Assembly (NCBI RefSeq): GCF_019880635.1
Contig: NZ_JAINVX010000007.1
Location: forward strand, 1 to 64,000
Origin: Hanstruepera marina
GTDB lineage: Bacteria > Bacteroidota > Bacteroidia > Flavobacteriales > Flavobacteriaceae
Length of the DNA: 64,000 nucleotides
Direction: 5' to 3'
Below are positions 46,382 through 56,707 of this stretch, one piece after another. Under the pieces are notes generated by a model. The model had not been told where the DNA came from. It worked only from the letters and a program-made list of their open reading frames with translations, and searched no databases. Each line of letters starts with the position of its first letter. Within the stretch, counting starts at the first letter, position 1. Both the position numbers and the translations under genes were made by a program.

Positions 46382-47419
46382 CTAATCGTTAGGAATATGT
46401 CTCGCTAAAAATTTTTCATTAGCCATATTGAGACCATTTAATGCTTTTTGTCTATCACTATTTAAGCTTTGATTAGTGTTATTATAGGTTTTAACACCTT
46501 TATTTATTTCTTTTACTTTTTTATTGTAAGTATCTACTTGTTCTTTTGTCCTTTTACGTTCTGGCGTCTTTTCCAAAGTCGTTTTAATAGTTTCAAAGTC
46601 TTCATTAAGTATCAGGAAATCTACAAGTTTTGGAATTTGGTTATCAGCTTCGTCTATAAAAAAATTAAAGGCATATTCTGTGGCTTCAACTATAGAATTG
46701 TCGTTTTTATAGGTTTCAACCGTTTTTAAAATTTCTAATCCTTCTTTTGCACTTTGGCTTAAAGCATTGGCGCTTTGTTGTATGGCACTGACGTCTTGAT
46801 TATTGAGGGCATCCATAAGGTATACCTCGTTAATGTAAACCTTAAAATAAATTAAGTACATTTTGTTGTAATGTTGGAATACTTCATTGGAAATGGCCAT
46901 TTTTTTACCTAAATCGCTTTCACTTTCAATAATGTTTATGTTGTTTTTAGCAGCAAAAGCATAAAAGTTTGTTTCATATTCCATTTGGGATTCTTTCATT
47001 TTTTCATCAGCCATTTCTTGAGCTAGTATGTAAGCCTCCATCAAATCGTATGATTGTTCTGCAACCGACTTCATATCAATAATTTCTGCATACTCGTTTT
47101 TGAGTAGACTTTCATTTAAGCGCATGTGCTTAAGCACTTGGTTTTTATATTCGTCACCGTCATAACCATCGGCTTTTTGAATTTTTGCAATAGCTTGTTC
47201 TGTAGTTTTTATCAATGCTTTACGTTTACTATTAATATTTCTGTCATTTTTACTGTGTGCTAGGGCTTTGGTGTAACGCCACATTTTCTTTGTGATTTCT
47301 TCTTGCTCCTCGGCTACAAAATCTAAATATTCAGAAGCATTCGAAAAACTTTGAGAAAAAGAACTAAATGAAATGGTGAATAAACTTATAGCTAATAAAG
47401 TTTTGAAAGTGGTTTTCAT
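46382..47419 (-). CDS. Exported helical protein of unknown function
   Basis: A 345-residue protein with a signal peptide (ISLFTISFSSFSQ). The mature part is almost wholly helical and Lys/Glu-rich (KKMWRYTKALAHSKNDRN; AYILAQEMADEKMKESQMEYE; LLNEDFETIKTTLEKTPERKR). It lies one base behind the S41 protease gene, so the two are cotranscribed, and it might be a substrate, adaptor or regulator of the protease; that is inference from position. Family not recognised. Confidence 0.68.
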   Translation of the reverse strand: MKTTFKTLLAISLFTISFSSFSQSFSNASEYLDFVAEEQEEITKKMWRYTKALAHSKNDRNINSKRKALIKTTEQAIAKIQKADGYDGDEYKNQVLKHMRLNESLLKNEYAEIIDMKSVAEQSYDLMEAYILAQEMADEKMKESQMEYETNFYAFAAKNNINIIESESDLGKKMAISNEVFQHYNKMYLIYFKVYINEVYLMDALNNQDVSAIQQSANALSQSAKEGLEILKTVETYKNDNSIVEATEYAFNFFIDEADNQIPKLVDFLILNEDFETIKTTLEKTPERKRTKEQVDTYNKKVKEINKGVKTYNNTNQSLNSDRQKALNGLNMANEKFLARHIPND

Positions 47420-47420
47420 G

Positions 47421-49478
47421 TTAATTATTGTTGGTTAGATTAATAATATCGATTAAAATTTGTTGAGCTTCATTGATGTAAATATCTTTTGAAAGTCTTG
47501 TTAAATGGTCTTGGTTTTGTTGTTTGTTCTCATCATTGTAACTAATAATTTCATTTGTAGAATTTGTATTGGTTATTATAAAAGCGCCTTCATCTAGTTT
47601 TAGCGAATTAAAGGCATTCCAAATGGTTTTAAATTCATTAAAATCATCATAAACATTATTGAGGGTTAATGGGTATTGCTTTTTCTTGTGGATTAACTTG
47701 TTTAAAATTGAAGTGTTCAAACTTTTTATTTTTAAAAAGCTGCTGTCTTGTTTTTGTCTTAAATAGCTTTTATTGGCAATATTTTTTAGCGGAATTTTTT
47801 TTAAAACTAATGGTTTTAATTGTGGATTTATGGTATCGTTAACTAACGAATAAGGCATGTTTTTTTCACCAGAATCAAAATTATCATAAACCGATGGTAG
47901 TTTAATATCAGGTTTTATGCCTTCTTGTTGATGACTTTTTCCAGTAGCGCGATAAAACTTTTCTACGGTCAATTTTACAAATCCATAACTCGAATCATCA
48001 TTAAGAGGAAGTATTATCTGTGCAGTGGCTTTACCATAGCTATGAGAGCCAACTATGACAGCTCTGTTATAATCTTGCATTGCTCCGGCAAAAAATTCAG
48101 ACGCAGAAGCACTATAGCCATTTATTAAAATTAACATAGGTTTGTTGAACATGCTTCCTCTTTGCGAGTCTTTAATTGTAAAGCGTTCACCATTATTATA
48201 TTTAAGAATAGCCAAAGGACCTCTGTTTATAAACATTCCTGATAGATCAATAGCCTCTTTCATTGCACCACCAGAATTGAACCTTAAGTCTATTATTAAA
48301 CCATTTATTGACTCTTTTTGAAGTTTGTACAGCTCTTTGGCGACATCATTAGCAACTCCTAAACCATTTGGAGATTCCAAATCTGTATAAAATCTTGGAA
48401 TTTTAATGTAACCAATATTTTTTTCATCATTTTTAATAATATAACCTGTAATATTATTGGTCTCAACATCTGACTTAATTTTTGTAAGCTTAACTTTTTG
48501 AATAGTGCCGTTTTGCTTCTTTAATTCTAAACTTACAGTTTTATGTTTGGAATTATTTAAAAAAGCCATAACATCATTATTAGAAACACAATAGGTTTCT
48601 AAAATATCACTATTTGATTCTAGGGATTTAACAACATCATTAACTTCTAAAGTACCATGTTTAAAAGCAGAACTTCCAGGTTGTATGTAAGTAATAATAA
48701 TTTCACCTTTCTTGTTCTTACCCGTAAAAAGCCCAAATGATAATTGACTGTTGGAAACAGAGGTTTCAAATTGTGTTTTTTCAGAAGCATTAAAAAATGT
48801 GGAGTTCGGATCTTGATAGTGCAAAAACGCATTTAAGAATATTTCCTTCACGTATCGATCTAGGCCGCCATTTTGATTTAAAAGTTCATCTAAAACACAT
48901 ATCTGCTGTTGAATAATTTTTGGCTTTAATTCTTGTTCCAAGGCATTAAAGTTAGCTTTTGCATCTAAAAGTATTGAATCTTTTTCAATAATATCTGTTA
49001 TTATCTCATACCGAAGTCTCTTATTCCAATATCTTTTTTGGTGCGCTTCACTTTTAAAATATTTTACTTTTCTGTCTGCATCAAAATATAAAGTATCTTT
49101 CCCTGTATAATCCAATACTTGATTCTTGAGGTTCTCAAGTATTGATTTTGATTGAATGATTCGGTTTTCTAGCGTTAAAGTGTATTTGGTGATAAAATTA
49201 CACTCCTTATTTTTTATATAGTCATCCAAGAGCAATGAGTCTTTACCAAAATTTTGTAAATCTTCTTGGGTAAGAAAAACCTGTCTATCATCTAATTTAT
49301 TTATGAATAAATGATAGACTGCAGTTGAAAAATCATCATCAATAGGTTTTGGATTATAATGATGCTTGTTTACCATATCATTTACTGCTTCAATTTGCTT
49401 GCAGAAAAGGCTATTATTTTGCCCAAAAGCTTGAATGGTAATAAAAAAAAAGGCAAGGCTTCTAATGTTAAAAATCAT
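47421..49478 (-). CDS. prc: Prc-type S41 carboxyl-terminal processing protease
   Basis: A 685-residue periplasmic protease, near the length of E. coli Prc. A short signal peptide (LAFFFITIQAFGQ) precedes a helical N-terminal domain (~20-235), a PDZ domain (~240-330: SFGLFTGKNKKGEIIITYIQPGSSAFKHGTLEVND) and the S41 catalytic domain. The Ser/Lys dyad lies in GYSASASEFFAGAMQDY (Ser458) and SYGKATAQ (Lys483), 25 residues apart as in the family. Prc-type enzymes cut envelope proteins at their C-termini. Cotranscribed with the helical exported protein downstream. Confidence 0.92.
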   Translation of the reverse strand: MIFNIRSLAFFFITIQAFGQNNSLFCKQIEAVNDMVNKHHYNPKPIDDDFSTAVYHLFINKLDDRQVFLTQEDLQNFGKDSLLLDDYIKNKECNFITKYTLTLENRIIQSKSILENLKNQVLDYTGKDTLYFDADRKVKYFKSEAHQKRYWNKRLRYEIITDIIEKDSILLDAKANFNALEQELKPKIIQQQICVLDELLNQNGGLDRYVKEIFLNAFLHYQDPNSTFFNASEKTQFETSVSNSQLSFGLFTGKNKKGEIIITYIQPGSSAFKHGTLEVNDVVKSLESNSDILETYCVSNNDVMAFLNNSKHKTVSLELKKQNGTIQKVKLTKIKSDVETNNITGYIIKNDEKNIGYIKIPRFYTDLESPNGLGVANDVAKELYKLQKESINGLIIDLRFNSGGAMKEAIDLSGMFINRGPLAILKYNNGERFTIKDSQRGSMFNKPMLILINGYSASASEFFAGAMQDYNRAVIVGSHSYGKATAQIILPLNDDSSYGFVKLTVEKFYRATGKSHQQEGIKPDIKLPSVYDNFDSGEKNMPYSLVNDTINPQLKPLVLKKIPLKNIANKSYLRQKQDSSFLKIKSLNTSILNKLIHKKKQYPLTLNNVYDDFNEFKTIWNAFNSLKLDEGAFIITNTNSTNEIISYNDENKQQNQDHLTRLSKDIYINEAQQILIDIINLTNNN

Positions 49479-49525
49479 CAGTGGTTGGTAATTAGAAGCG
49501 AAAAATAGTAAAAAAAAGGGAGTTA

Positions 49526-49816
49526 TTATTCCTGTACTTCAACAATCATTTCAATAGCTTCAGCCAGTTTAAAATCTTTATCGGTTACTCCACCAGCATC
49601 GTGTGTTGATAATGAAATAGATAGAATGTTATAAACGTTAGTCCAATTTGGATGATGATTTTGGGCTTCGCATTCAAAAGCTATACGGCTCATGGCACTA
49701 AAGCAATCTTTAAAATTGTCAAATTCAAATTCGGTGTGTAGTGCATTATCGTAATATTCCCAGTCGGGAAAACGTAATATTTTTTTTTCTATCTCTTGTG
49801 GATCTAATTTTTTCAT
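49526..49816 (-). CDS. phhB: 4a-hydroxytetrahydrobiopterin dehydratase
   Basis: A 96-residue pterin-4a-carbinolamine dehydratase, the usual length. Diagnostic residues are in EAQNHHPNWTNVYNILSISLSTHDAGGVTDKD, including the catalytic His-His-Pro and the later His. It regenerates the pterin cofactor of aromatic amino acid hydroxylases by dehydration of the 4a-carbinolamine. No phenylalanine hydroxylase is in the window. Family certain. Confidence 0.95.
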   Translation of the reverse strand: MKKLDPQEIEKKILRFPDWEYYDNALHTEFEFDNFKDCFSAMSRIAFECEAQNHHPNWTNVYNILSISLSTHDAGGVTDKDFKLAEAIEMIVEVQE

Positions 49817-49867
49817 AATTTATTTTTTGGATACCCTAAAATAATGAAATACTTAAGCAAATAAAAA

Positions 49868-50698
49868 CTACAGCTGTATTTCTTTAAGGACCTCTTTGCT
49901 TTGTAGTTGTAAATGTTTAGGTAACAAATGGTCTTTTGGTAAAACGGCTAAATATCTATCGTCATTTGTTGTGAAAACACGCTTAAATTTTGCTTTACCC
50001 AAGTGTAAGGCATGAGTGATCTCTTCAATAAACTCTTCGTGATGAACCAAATCTTGACTGCCTAAATGATATATGCCGTATTTACTTCGGTTGATGATAT
50101 AATGTATTTGTTGGGTAACTTTGAAGTCTGAAGTAACATTCATGATTAAATTTGGGAATACTTCAATAGGCTCTTTTGCTTTAAGTAATGTTTTGATTTC
50201 TTCAACTCTAGGTGAGTGTTTACCCAATACCATTGGCAGTCTCAATATTGCGACTTGACGTTTTGGCAGTCGCATGAGCATATTCTCCAGTTTAATTTTA
50301 AAATATCCATAAACACTGTTGCTGTAGGTTTTATCGTTTTCATAGCTAGGATATTTGCTGTAGGCATCAAAAACATTTGCAGATGATAGAAAAAGCATTT
50401 TGGTTTTGTGCAATTTCATATATTCAACCATGTGTGAATGGGCAATAATTTGCGCATTAAAATCACCGCGTAAAGCTGAAATAATAATCGTTGGTTTAAC
50501 GAGGTCTAATATTTCATAGGTATCGTCTTCTTCAACATTGTAATGAATAAACTGTTTGTTTTTTACAAACTCTTGTTTTGGAGTTCTGTAGGTTCCAAAT
50601 GTTTTAAAGTAACCGCAAAGCTCTTTGTATATGGCATAGCCTATAAAGCCACTGGCTCCAAATATTAAAATACGATGCTTGTTACTTATCTCCTTCAT
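49868..50698 (-). CDS. NAD(P)-binding SDR protein, RmlD-like
   Basis: A 276-residue extended short-chain dehydrogenase. The Rossmann motif is FGASGFIGYAIYKEL near the N-terminus, LSSANVFDAY holds the catalytic Ser, and the Tyr-Lys pair appears in YGYFKIKLENML. The pattern is closest to dTDP-4-dehydrorhamnose reductase-type enzymes and flavobacterial sugar reductases. It lies 21 bp behind gcvT and may be cotranscribed by readthrough. Substrate unknown. Confidence 0.8.
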   Translation of the reverse strand: MKEISNKHRILIFGASGFIGYAIYKELCGYFKTFGTYRTPKQEFVKNKQFIHYNVEEDDTYEILDLVKPTIIISALRGDFNAQIIAHSHMVEYMKLHKTKMLFLSSANVFDAYSKYPSYENDKTYSNSVYGYFKIKLENMLMRLPKRQVAILRLPMVLGKHSPRVEEIKTLLKAKEPIEVFPNLIMNVTSDFKVTQQIHYIINRSKYGIYHLGSQDLVHHEEFIEEITHALHLGKAKFKRVFTTNDDRYLAVLPKDHLLPKHLQLQSKEVLKEIQL

Positions 50699-50719
50699 TA
50701 AATCCTTACAAAAAACAAA

Positions 50720-51802
50720 CTACCCTTTATAAAACGGTAATTTTATGACTGTTGCGGGAACAGCATTCTTACGTATTTGTATATGTATTTTGCTTCCAAA
50801 ATCGCTAAAAACCGGAGCAACATACCCTAAACCAATACCTTTTTTTAGTGAAGGTGACATAGTTCCTGAAGTTACCTTGCCAATAAGCTTACCATTACTG
50901 TCAACAATATCATAACCGCTTCTTGGAATTCCTTTTCCATCTAATTCAAAAGCTACAAGTTTGCGTTTTAGAACGCGCTTTTTTTCTTCAGAAAGTTTAT
51001 CAGAGCTTGTAAATACCTTTGTGAATTTTGTTATCCATCCCAAACCTGCTTCCAAAGGAGAGGTTGTGTCATCAATGTCATTACCGTATAGGCAGTAACC
51101 CATTTCCAAACGCAATGTGTCGCGTGCAGCTAAACCAATAGGTTTGATGCCAAAATCAGCTCCAGCTTCAAAAACCTTGTCCCATACTTGTTTAACCTCA
51201 CTGTTTTTACAGTAAATTTCAAATCCACCACTTCCAGTATAGCCGGTAGCAGAAATAATAACATGTTCTATACCTGCAAAATCACCAACAACAAAATTAT
51301 AGAACTTAATTTCAGATAAATCATGACTGGTTAAACTTTGCATAGCCTCAATAGCTTTAGGGCCTTGTATTGCTAATAAGGAGTAGTCGTCACTTAAATT
51401 ACGCATCGTAGCTCCAACATCGTTTTTTGAGCTAATCCAGTTCCAATCTTTTTCAATATTACTGGCATTTACAACTAATAAATACTGATTTTCTTTAATC
51501 ATGTAGACAATTAAATCGTCTACTATACCACCATTATCGTTGGGGAAGCAACTGTATTGTGCTTTTCCTGGCGAAAGTTTACTGGCATCGTTACTGGTTA
51601 CTTTTTGCACTAAATCTAAAGCACTAGGTCCTTCAATTAAAAATTCACCCATATGGGACACATCAAAAACACCAACAGCATGTCGAACGGTTTCATGTTC
51701 TATATTAACGCCTTCATATTGAACAGGCATATTATATCCAGCAAACGGAACCATTTTGGCGCCTAGAGCAATGTGTGTATCGGTTAAAGTAGTATTTTTC
51801 AT
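50720..51802 (-). CDS. gcvT: Aminomethyltransferase (glycine cleavage T-protein)
   Basis: A 360-residue folate-dependent enzyme. The start at 51802 gives [29 protein letters not shown], the normal N-terminus; the frame reaches 51856 but the promoter box lies there. Signatures: [16 protein letters not shown] (catalytic Asp region), [52 protein letters not shown]. It moves the aminomethyl group from lipoyl-H protein to tetrahydrofolate with release of ammonia. gcvH and gcvP are not in the window. Confidence 0.96.
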   Translation of the reverse strand: MKNTTLTDTHIALGAKMVPFAGYNMPVQYEGVNIEHETVRHAVGVFDVSHMGEFLIEGPSALDLVQKVTSNDASKLSPGKAQYSCFPNDNGGIVDDLIVYMIKENQYLLVVNASNIEKDWNWISSKNDVGATMRNLSDDYSLLAIQGPKAIEAMQSLTSHDLSEIKFYNFVVGDFAGIEHVIISATGYTGSGGFEIYCKNSEVKQVWDKVFEAGADFGIKPIGLAARDTLRLEMGYCLYGNDIDDTTSPLEAGLGWITKFTKVFTSSDKLSEEKKRVLKRKLVAFELDGKGIPRSGYDIVDSNGKLIGKVTSGTMSPSLKKGIGLGYVAPVFSDFGSKIHIQIRKNAVPATVIKLPFYKG

Positions 51803-51853
51803 ATCTCTATAAGGGTTATGTAGAAATCGATTAGTTAGACTTTTGTTGTGTCG

Positions 51854-51861
51854 CAAAAGTA
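51854..51861 (-). promoter_or_regulatory. -7 box of gcvT
   Basis: Minus strand TACTTTTG lies 52 bp ahead of the gcvT ATG. Its position inside the longer frame supports the shorter start. Confidence 0.45.
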
Positions 51862-51989
51862 TTGAAAATTATCTGTTTTATTTCAGGATTTGGTTGATAT
51901 TCTACAATTAAAACTTTGTTAATTTTTTTTGATTACACCTTGCTTTTCACAATTAAAAATTAATTTAGAGTTCTTAAAACCAATTCATA

Positions 51990-53627
51990 ATGAGACTAAA
52001 ATTATTTACCCTTTGTTTATTTCTTTTTCCAATGATTATCACGGCTCAAGATGGTGTTCCTGCCGATTATTTGAGTTCAGATTTCCATAAAGAACGGCGT
52101 GAATCATTACGTTCAAAAATGGCAGATAATAGCATTGCGGTATTTTTTGCCAATCCAGTGAGAAATCGTGCCAATGATGTTGATTATGTGTACCATCAAG
52201 ATCCTAATTTTTATTATTTAACGGGTTATAAAGAGCCACATGCGGTTTTGGTAGTTTTTAAGGAAAACCAAACCGATGATAATGGTAATACGTTTAATGA
52301 AGTTTTATATGTACAAGAACGTAACCCTCAAGCTGAGCAGTGGACAGGAAGACGTTTAGGAATTGAAGGGGCTAAAAATGAATTAGGTTTTGATGTGGCT
52401 TATAATGGCGCGGAATTTGCTAATTCTGGGATTAATTTTAGTGGTTTTGATAGAGTAATGTTCAACAATTTTAATAATGATTATCGCGATTCTAAACGGA
52501 ATAAAGCTGATTTATATAGTTTGATAGAAGCGTTTAAAGCCCAATCGAATTACCACAAACTGTTTGTTGAAGAAGATCCAATAAAAAACCATGTTTACGA
52601 AATGATTAAAGTAACCGAAGTTGAGAACAGTGCTAATGTTGCCCAGACTATTGGAAAGGCTTTGGAGCGTTTTCCTGAACTGAAAAACGATGAGGTTATT
52701 GCTAGTTATGTGAATGCAACTGATGATAAAACCCGTATTGAATTAAAGCAACAGGTTATTAAAATTGAATCGGAAGCACCTAAAAGTAATTTGGATACCA
52801 AATCATTATCAACCATTATGGCTAGTTTACGCCAAATTAAAACAGAAGAAGAAATGGTGTTGCTAACCAAGGCTGTTCGTATTTCAGCAATGGGACAGCG
52901 TGAAATAATGAAAGCCATGCACCCTGGCATGTCTGAATTGGAAATTCAAGGTATACACGAGTATGTATATAAAAAGTATGGTAGTGAGTATGAAGGTTAT
53001 CCAAGTATTGTAGGAGCCGGAAATAACGGATGTGTGTTACATTACATAGAAAACTCCAAAATGAAAGTAGAAAACGATTTAGTGCTTATGGATTTAGGTG
53101 CTGAATATCACGGTTATTCGGCAGATGTAACAAGAACCATTCCTGCCAATGGGAAATTTACACCAGAGCAAAAAGCCGTTTATGATGTTGTTTATGAAGC
53201 TCAAGAAGCTGGCATTGCTGCAAGTGTTGTAGGTAATGCTTTTGGTTCTGTTGATATGGCTTCGCGCGAAGTAATTAATGCTGGGTTGGTGAAGTTAGGT
53301 ATTGTAGAAAATGAGGCTCAAGCACGTCAATATTTTCCGCATGGGACTTCACATTATTTAGGATTGGATGTACACGACCCGGGTGATTATGGAAAATTAC
53401 AGGCTAACATGGTTATTACCGTAGAACCTGGTATTTATATTCCTGATGGTAGTCCTTGCGATAAAAAATGGTGGGGAATTGCCGTACGTATAGAAGACGA
53501 TATTTTAATTACCGATAATGGCCCAGTTAATTTATCTGGTGAAGCACCACGGCAATCTGATGAGATTGAAGCCTTGATGAAAGAAAAAAGTGCTTTGGAT
53601 GATTTTGTATTGCCGAAGTTGGATTAA
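51990..53627 (+). CDS. pepP: Exported Xaa-Pro aminopeptidase (M24B)
   Basis: A 545-residue metallopeptidase with a signal peptide (LFTLCLFLFPMIITAQ), so it acts outside the cytoplasm, unlike E. coli PepP. An N-terminal creatinase-like domain (~30-260) precedes the pita-bread domain. The five metal ligands are visible: Asp in LMDLGAEYHGYSADVTRTIP (two Asp), His in HGTSHYLGLDVHDPG, Glu in VITVEPGIYIP and Glu in VRIEDDILIT. It removes N-terminal residues before proline from peptides. Monocistronic, with a strong terminator. Confidence 0.93.
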   Translation: MRLKLFTLCLFLFPMIITAQDGVPADYLSSDFHKERRESLRSKMADNSIAVFFANPVRNRANDVDYVYHQDPNFYYLTGYKEPHAVLVVFKENQTDDNGNTFNEVLYVQERNPQAEQWTGRRLGIEGAKNELGFDVAYNGAEFANSGINFSGFDRVMFNNFNNDYRDSKRNKADLYSLIEAFKAQSNYHKLFVEEDPIKNHVYEMIKVTEVENSANVAQTIGKALERFPELKNDEVIASYVNATDDKTRIELKQQVIKIESEAPKSNLDTKSLSTIMASLRQIKTEEEMVLLTKAVRISAMGQREIMKAMHPGMSELEIQGIHEYVYKKYGSEYEGYPSIVGAGNNGCVLHYIENSKMKVENDLVLMDLGAEYHGYSADVTRTIPANGKFTPEQKAVYDVVYEAQEAGIAASVVGNAFGSVDMASREVINAGLVKLGIVENEAQARQYFPHGTSHYLGLDVHDPGDYGKLQANMVITVEPGIYIPDGSPCDKKWWGIAVRIEDDILITDNGPVNLSGEAPRQSDEIEALMKEKSALDDFVLPKLD

Positions 53628-53630
53628 AAG

Positions 53631-53664
53631 AATAGTCCATAATTAAATCAAATTATGGACTATT
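53631..53664 (+). terminator. Terminator of the aminopeptidase P gene
   Basis: A 14-bp stem aatagtccataatt / aattatggactatt with a 6-base loop, followed by a T run, four bases behind the stop codon. Confidence 0.9.
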
Positions 53665-53694
53665 TTTTTAGATTTTTTGAAGATTAATAGAAGT

Positions 53695-53898
53695 CTACTT
53701 CTTCGAACAAGTATTAATCCCAAGAGGTTTATACAACGGGCAAAAACTCATAAAGCTTGTTAGGGCAAAAACTATAGCCACAACTAGTAACACGATTCCT
53801 AATGTTCCTGAAATGTTTCCTGTAAAATACAGTACGGCAATGACTGCAGCAACCAAGAGTCTAATGGTTTTGTCTGCTGTTCCCATGTTTTTTTTCAT
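53695..53898 (-). CDS. DUF2892 membrane protein
   Basis: A 67-residue protein with the DUF2892/YgaP-type inner-membrane layout: MGTADKTIRLLVAAVIAVLYF, then a second helix (LGIVLLVVAIVFALTSFM), then CPLYKPLGINTC. The start MKKNMGTADK is standard. These small proteins often accompany rhodanese or sulfur-handling proteins; none is next to it here. Function unknown. Confidence 0.88.
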   Translation of the reverse strand: MKKNMGTADKTIRLLVAAVIAVLYFTGNISGTLGIVLLVVAIVFALTSFMSFCPLYKPLGINTCSKK

Positions 53899-53936
53899 AA
53901 TAGAGGTTTTTATTAGTCAAGATACAAAAAAAGGTA

Positions 53937-54452
53937 TTAATATGTCAACAGCATTTGATGATTGGGATTATAATGGGTGTCTGAAATTTTAAAATCGTAA
54001 CTGCCCACAATTTTAAAACCGGCTTTGTTGTAAAAAGAAATGGCCTTTTGGTTTTCTACCCAGGTGTAAAGCCACATGCCAGACTGTTGGTGGTTTTTAG
54101 AAAAAGTCACACAATAATCAAAAAGTTCCAATCCTAATTTAAGATGATGATATTCTTGTAGGACATACAGCCGTTCTAGTTTAGTAGTGGTCTTATTGGG
54201 AATGTTTTTACCAGAAACATTTAATACCAATTTGGAATAGCCAATAGGTGTTTCGTTGTGATATAGAATGTGGTAATGGTTTTTGGTTTGCTTGAGCTCA
54301 CGTTCAAATTCGGCAATAGCAAATTTGGTTTTCACATAATTGGTAATGTCCTTTTTGGAAGCACTGTGTCCGTGGGATTCCAAAAAAGTCTGCTTGCCTA
54401 ATTCAGAGAGCATTTTGGCATCAATGCCAGTAGCGGTTAGTATGGTTGTCAT
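53937..54452 (-). CDS. GNAT family N-acetyltransferase
   Basis: A 171-residue acetyltransferase. The GNAT fold is marked by PIGYSKLVLNV (strand 4), LERLYVLQEYHHLKLGLELFDYCVTFS (acetyl-CoA pyrophosphate-binding loop, RLYV..xHxxxxG), and WVENQKAISFYNKAGFKIVGSYDF (C-terminal motif B). Substrate not predictable; it lies 33 bp behind thrC and may be read from the thr operon. Confidence 0.85.
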   Translation of the reverse strand: MTTILTATGIDAKMLSELGKQTFLESHGHSASKKDITNYVKTKFAIAEFERELKQTKNHYHILYHNETPIGYSKLVLNVSGKNIPNKTTTKLERLYVLQEYHHLKLGLELFDYCVTFSKNHQQSGMWLYTWVENQKAISFYNKAGFKIVGSYDFKISDTHYNPNHQMLLTY

Positions 54453-54485
54453 AAGATAATAGCGTTTACTTAAGTTTCATTTATT

Positions 54486-55781
54486 TTAATTCATAAGCAG
54501 GAATTTCTTTAAGTCTCCATAAGTGGCGATTTTAATACTGTGTTTGTCTTTGCCCATTACATCTTGAATCTGTTTAGGTAAAGTAACTTGGGTGTTTACG
54601 GTTTCTTCAACTACATCCAAAAACTTGGTTGGATGCGCGGTTTCCAAAAACACACAATGACTTTGGGGATTGTTTTCTAAAAAGGCTTTACAGCCTAAAT
54701 AGCCCACGGCTCCGTGAGGGTCGGCTATGTAATTATAATTAGTGTACAGTTCTTTCATGGCTACTCGTGTTTGAACATCCGAAAAACTGAAACCTGAAAG
54801 ATTATCTTTTAATGTTTGAAAATTGTTGTTGTAAATCTCCAGAATTCGGACAAAATTGCTGGGATTACCAACATCCATAGCATTACTAATGGTTTGTACT
54901 GAAGGTTTGGGATTATAACTTTGAGAATTTAAATAATTGGTAACGACGTTGTTTTCATTGTTTGAGGCAATAAAATGCTTGATAGGTAAACCCAACTGTT
55001 GTGCCATCATACCTGCACAAATATTACCAAAATTACCACTTGGTACTGAAAAAACGATATCTTGGTGTTTATTATGAAATGCCTTATAAGCAAACATAAA
55101 ATAGAACATTTGAGGCAACCATCTAGCAACGTTAATGGAGTTGGCAGAGGTCAATTGTTTGTGTTTGGTAATATCTGTATCTAAAAAGGCTTGCTTTACC
55201 ATATCCTGACAATCGTCAAAAACACCATCTACTTCTAAAGCAGTAATGTTTTGTCCTAAAGTAGTTAACTGTTTTTCTTGGATATCGCTGACTTTTCCGC
55301 TAGGATATAGAATAACGACATTAACACCTTTAACACCTAAAAAACCATTGGCGACAGCACCACCAGTATCACCAGACGTGGCAACCAGAACGGTAACTTC
55401 GTTGGTATTGTCTTTGTTGAAATAGCCCAAACAACGCGCCATAAATCGAGCGCCCACATCTTTGAATGCCATTGTAGGACCATGAAACAACTCTAGTGTA
55501 GAAATTTGATTGTTGATATTGACTATTGGGAAATCAAAGGATAGCGTTTCGTGAATAATTTCTTTTAATACCGTTTCTGGAATGTCTGGCTCAACAAACT
55601 GTTTGATGGCTTCAAAAGCTATTTCAGTATGAGAAAGTGTATCAATATTTTCAAGAAACGATTTTGGTAAAGGTGTGATGCTTTCCGGGAAATACAAGCC
55701 TTTATCGGGAGCAATGCCTCTGATAACAGCTTCTTTAAATGTAGCTTTATTGGATTTATTGTTTAATGAGTAAAAGTTCAT
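54486..55781 (-). CDS. thrC: Threonine synthase
   Basis: A 431-residue PLP enzyme that converts O-phosphohomoserine to threonine. It has the N-terminal YFPESITPLP element, the PLP lysine in GPTMAFKDVGARF (Lys107, the same number as in E. coli), the TSGDTGGAVANGFLG phosphate cup and FSVPSGNFGNICAG. Length and layout match the E. coli-type subfamily. Last gene of thrA-thrB-thrC: its start is adjacent to the thrB stop. Confidence 0.96.
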   Translation of the reverse strand: MNFYSLNNKSNKATFKEAVIRGIAPDKGLYFPESITPLPKSFLENIDTLSHTEIAFEAIKQFVEPDIPETVLKEIIHETLSFDFPIVNINNQISTLELFHGPTMAFKDVGARFMARCLGYFNKDNTNEVTVLVATSGDTGGAVANGFLGVKGVNVVILYPSGKVSDIQEKQLTTLGQNITALEVDGVFDDCQDMVKQAFLDTDITKHKQLTSANSINVARWLPQMFYFMFAYKAFHNKHQDIVFSVPSGNFGNICAGMMAQQLGLPIKHFIASNNENNVVTNYLNSQSYNPKPSVQTISNAMDVGNPSNFVRILEIYNNNFQTLKDNLSGFSFSDVQTRVAMKELYTNYNYIADPHGAVGYLGCKAFLENNPQSHCVFLETAHPTKFLDVVEETVNTQVTLPKQIQDVMGKDKHSIKIATYGDLKKFLLMN

Positions 55782-56705
55782 TCAAGTAATTGTTTTAACG
55801 CCATCAACGCTAATTTCAGATGTAAAAGTATAAAATTCAATGTCGGTATTCGAATATACTTTGCGCATGGATTCTTCAACGGTTTTGGCTGTTTCAATAC
55901 CTTTGGACAAGGCAAATATCGTTGGTCCAGCTCCCGAAATGCCAGCTCCCAAAGCACCAGATTGTAGTGCGGTATTTTTAACTGAATCAAAATGGGGAAT
56001 GAGTTTTTTTCTAACAGGCTCCACAATAACATCTTGTAAAGACCGACTGATAAGGTCGTAATCATTCGAGTAGAGTCCACTGATAAGCCCACCTACATTT
56101 GACCATTGGGTAATAGCACTTTTTAATGGAATGTCTTTAGGTAAAACATTTCGTGCATCTTCCGTTTTAATTTCTATCTGTGGATGTAATGCGGTTATAA
56201 ATAAATCATCCGGAACAGGTAAACTGACGACTTCCAAAGGATCATAACTTCTTATCAACACAAAACCACCAAACAAGGCTGCTGAAACATTATCGGCAAT
56301 TTGTGAGCCACACGCTGCTTCTTCACCCAGCATAGCGAATTGCACCAATTCGGTTTTTGAAAATGGTTTTCCCAATAATTCGTTGATAGCATAAGCGGTA
56401 CCAGCAGCACTGGCTGCGCTGGAACCTAATCCGCTTCCAGGCTTAAAACCTTTATAGATTTCTATGTCTAAGCCTAACTGTAAATTCAGTTTTTGGAGCA
56501 TGGCTTTTATGACGGTTCCAACTAAATTATCATCAATGTCGTAGGGGAGATTGGCGCCTTCAATTTTGGTAATGATTAATTGATTGTCTTGACGTTTTGT
56601 AAAAACCATTTTATCACCTTTTCCATTTAAAGCGAGTCCTAAAGCATCAAAACCACAGGAGACATTGGCAACAGTTGCAGGTGAAAAAATTATAATTTTA
56701 TCCAT
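55782..56705 (-). CDS. thrB: Homoserine kinase
   Basis: A 307-residue GHMP kinase that phosphorylates homoserine with ATP. The ATP loop is PGSGLGSSAASAAGTAYA; SPATVANVSCGFDALGLAL at the N-terminus and GAGISGAGPTIFAL at the C-terminus complete the three GHMP motifs. It lies between thrA and thrC with virtually no spacing on either side, so the three genes form one tightly coupled operon. Confidence 0.96.
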   Translation of the reverse strand: MDKIIIFSPATVANVSCGFDALGLALNGKGDKMVFTKRQDNQLIITKIEGANLPYDIDDNLVGTVIKAMLQKLNLQLGLDIEIYKGFKPGSGLGSSAASAAGTAYAINELLGKPFSKTELVQFAMLGEEAACGSQIADNVSAALFGGFVLIRSYDPLEVVSLPVPDDLFITALHPQIEIKTEDARNVLPKDIPLKSAITQWSNVGGLISGLYSNDYDLISRSLQDVIVEPVRKKLIPHFDSVKNTALQSGALGAGISGAGPTIFALSKGIETAKTVEESMRKVYSNTDIEFYTFTSEISVDGVKTIT

Positions 56706-56707
56706 AA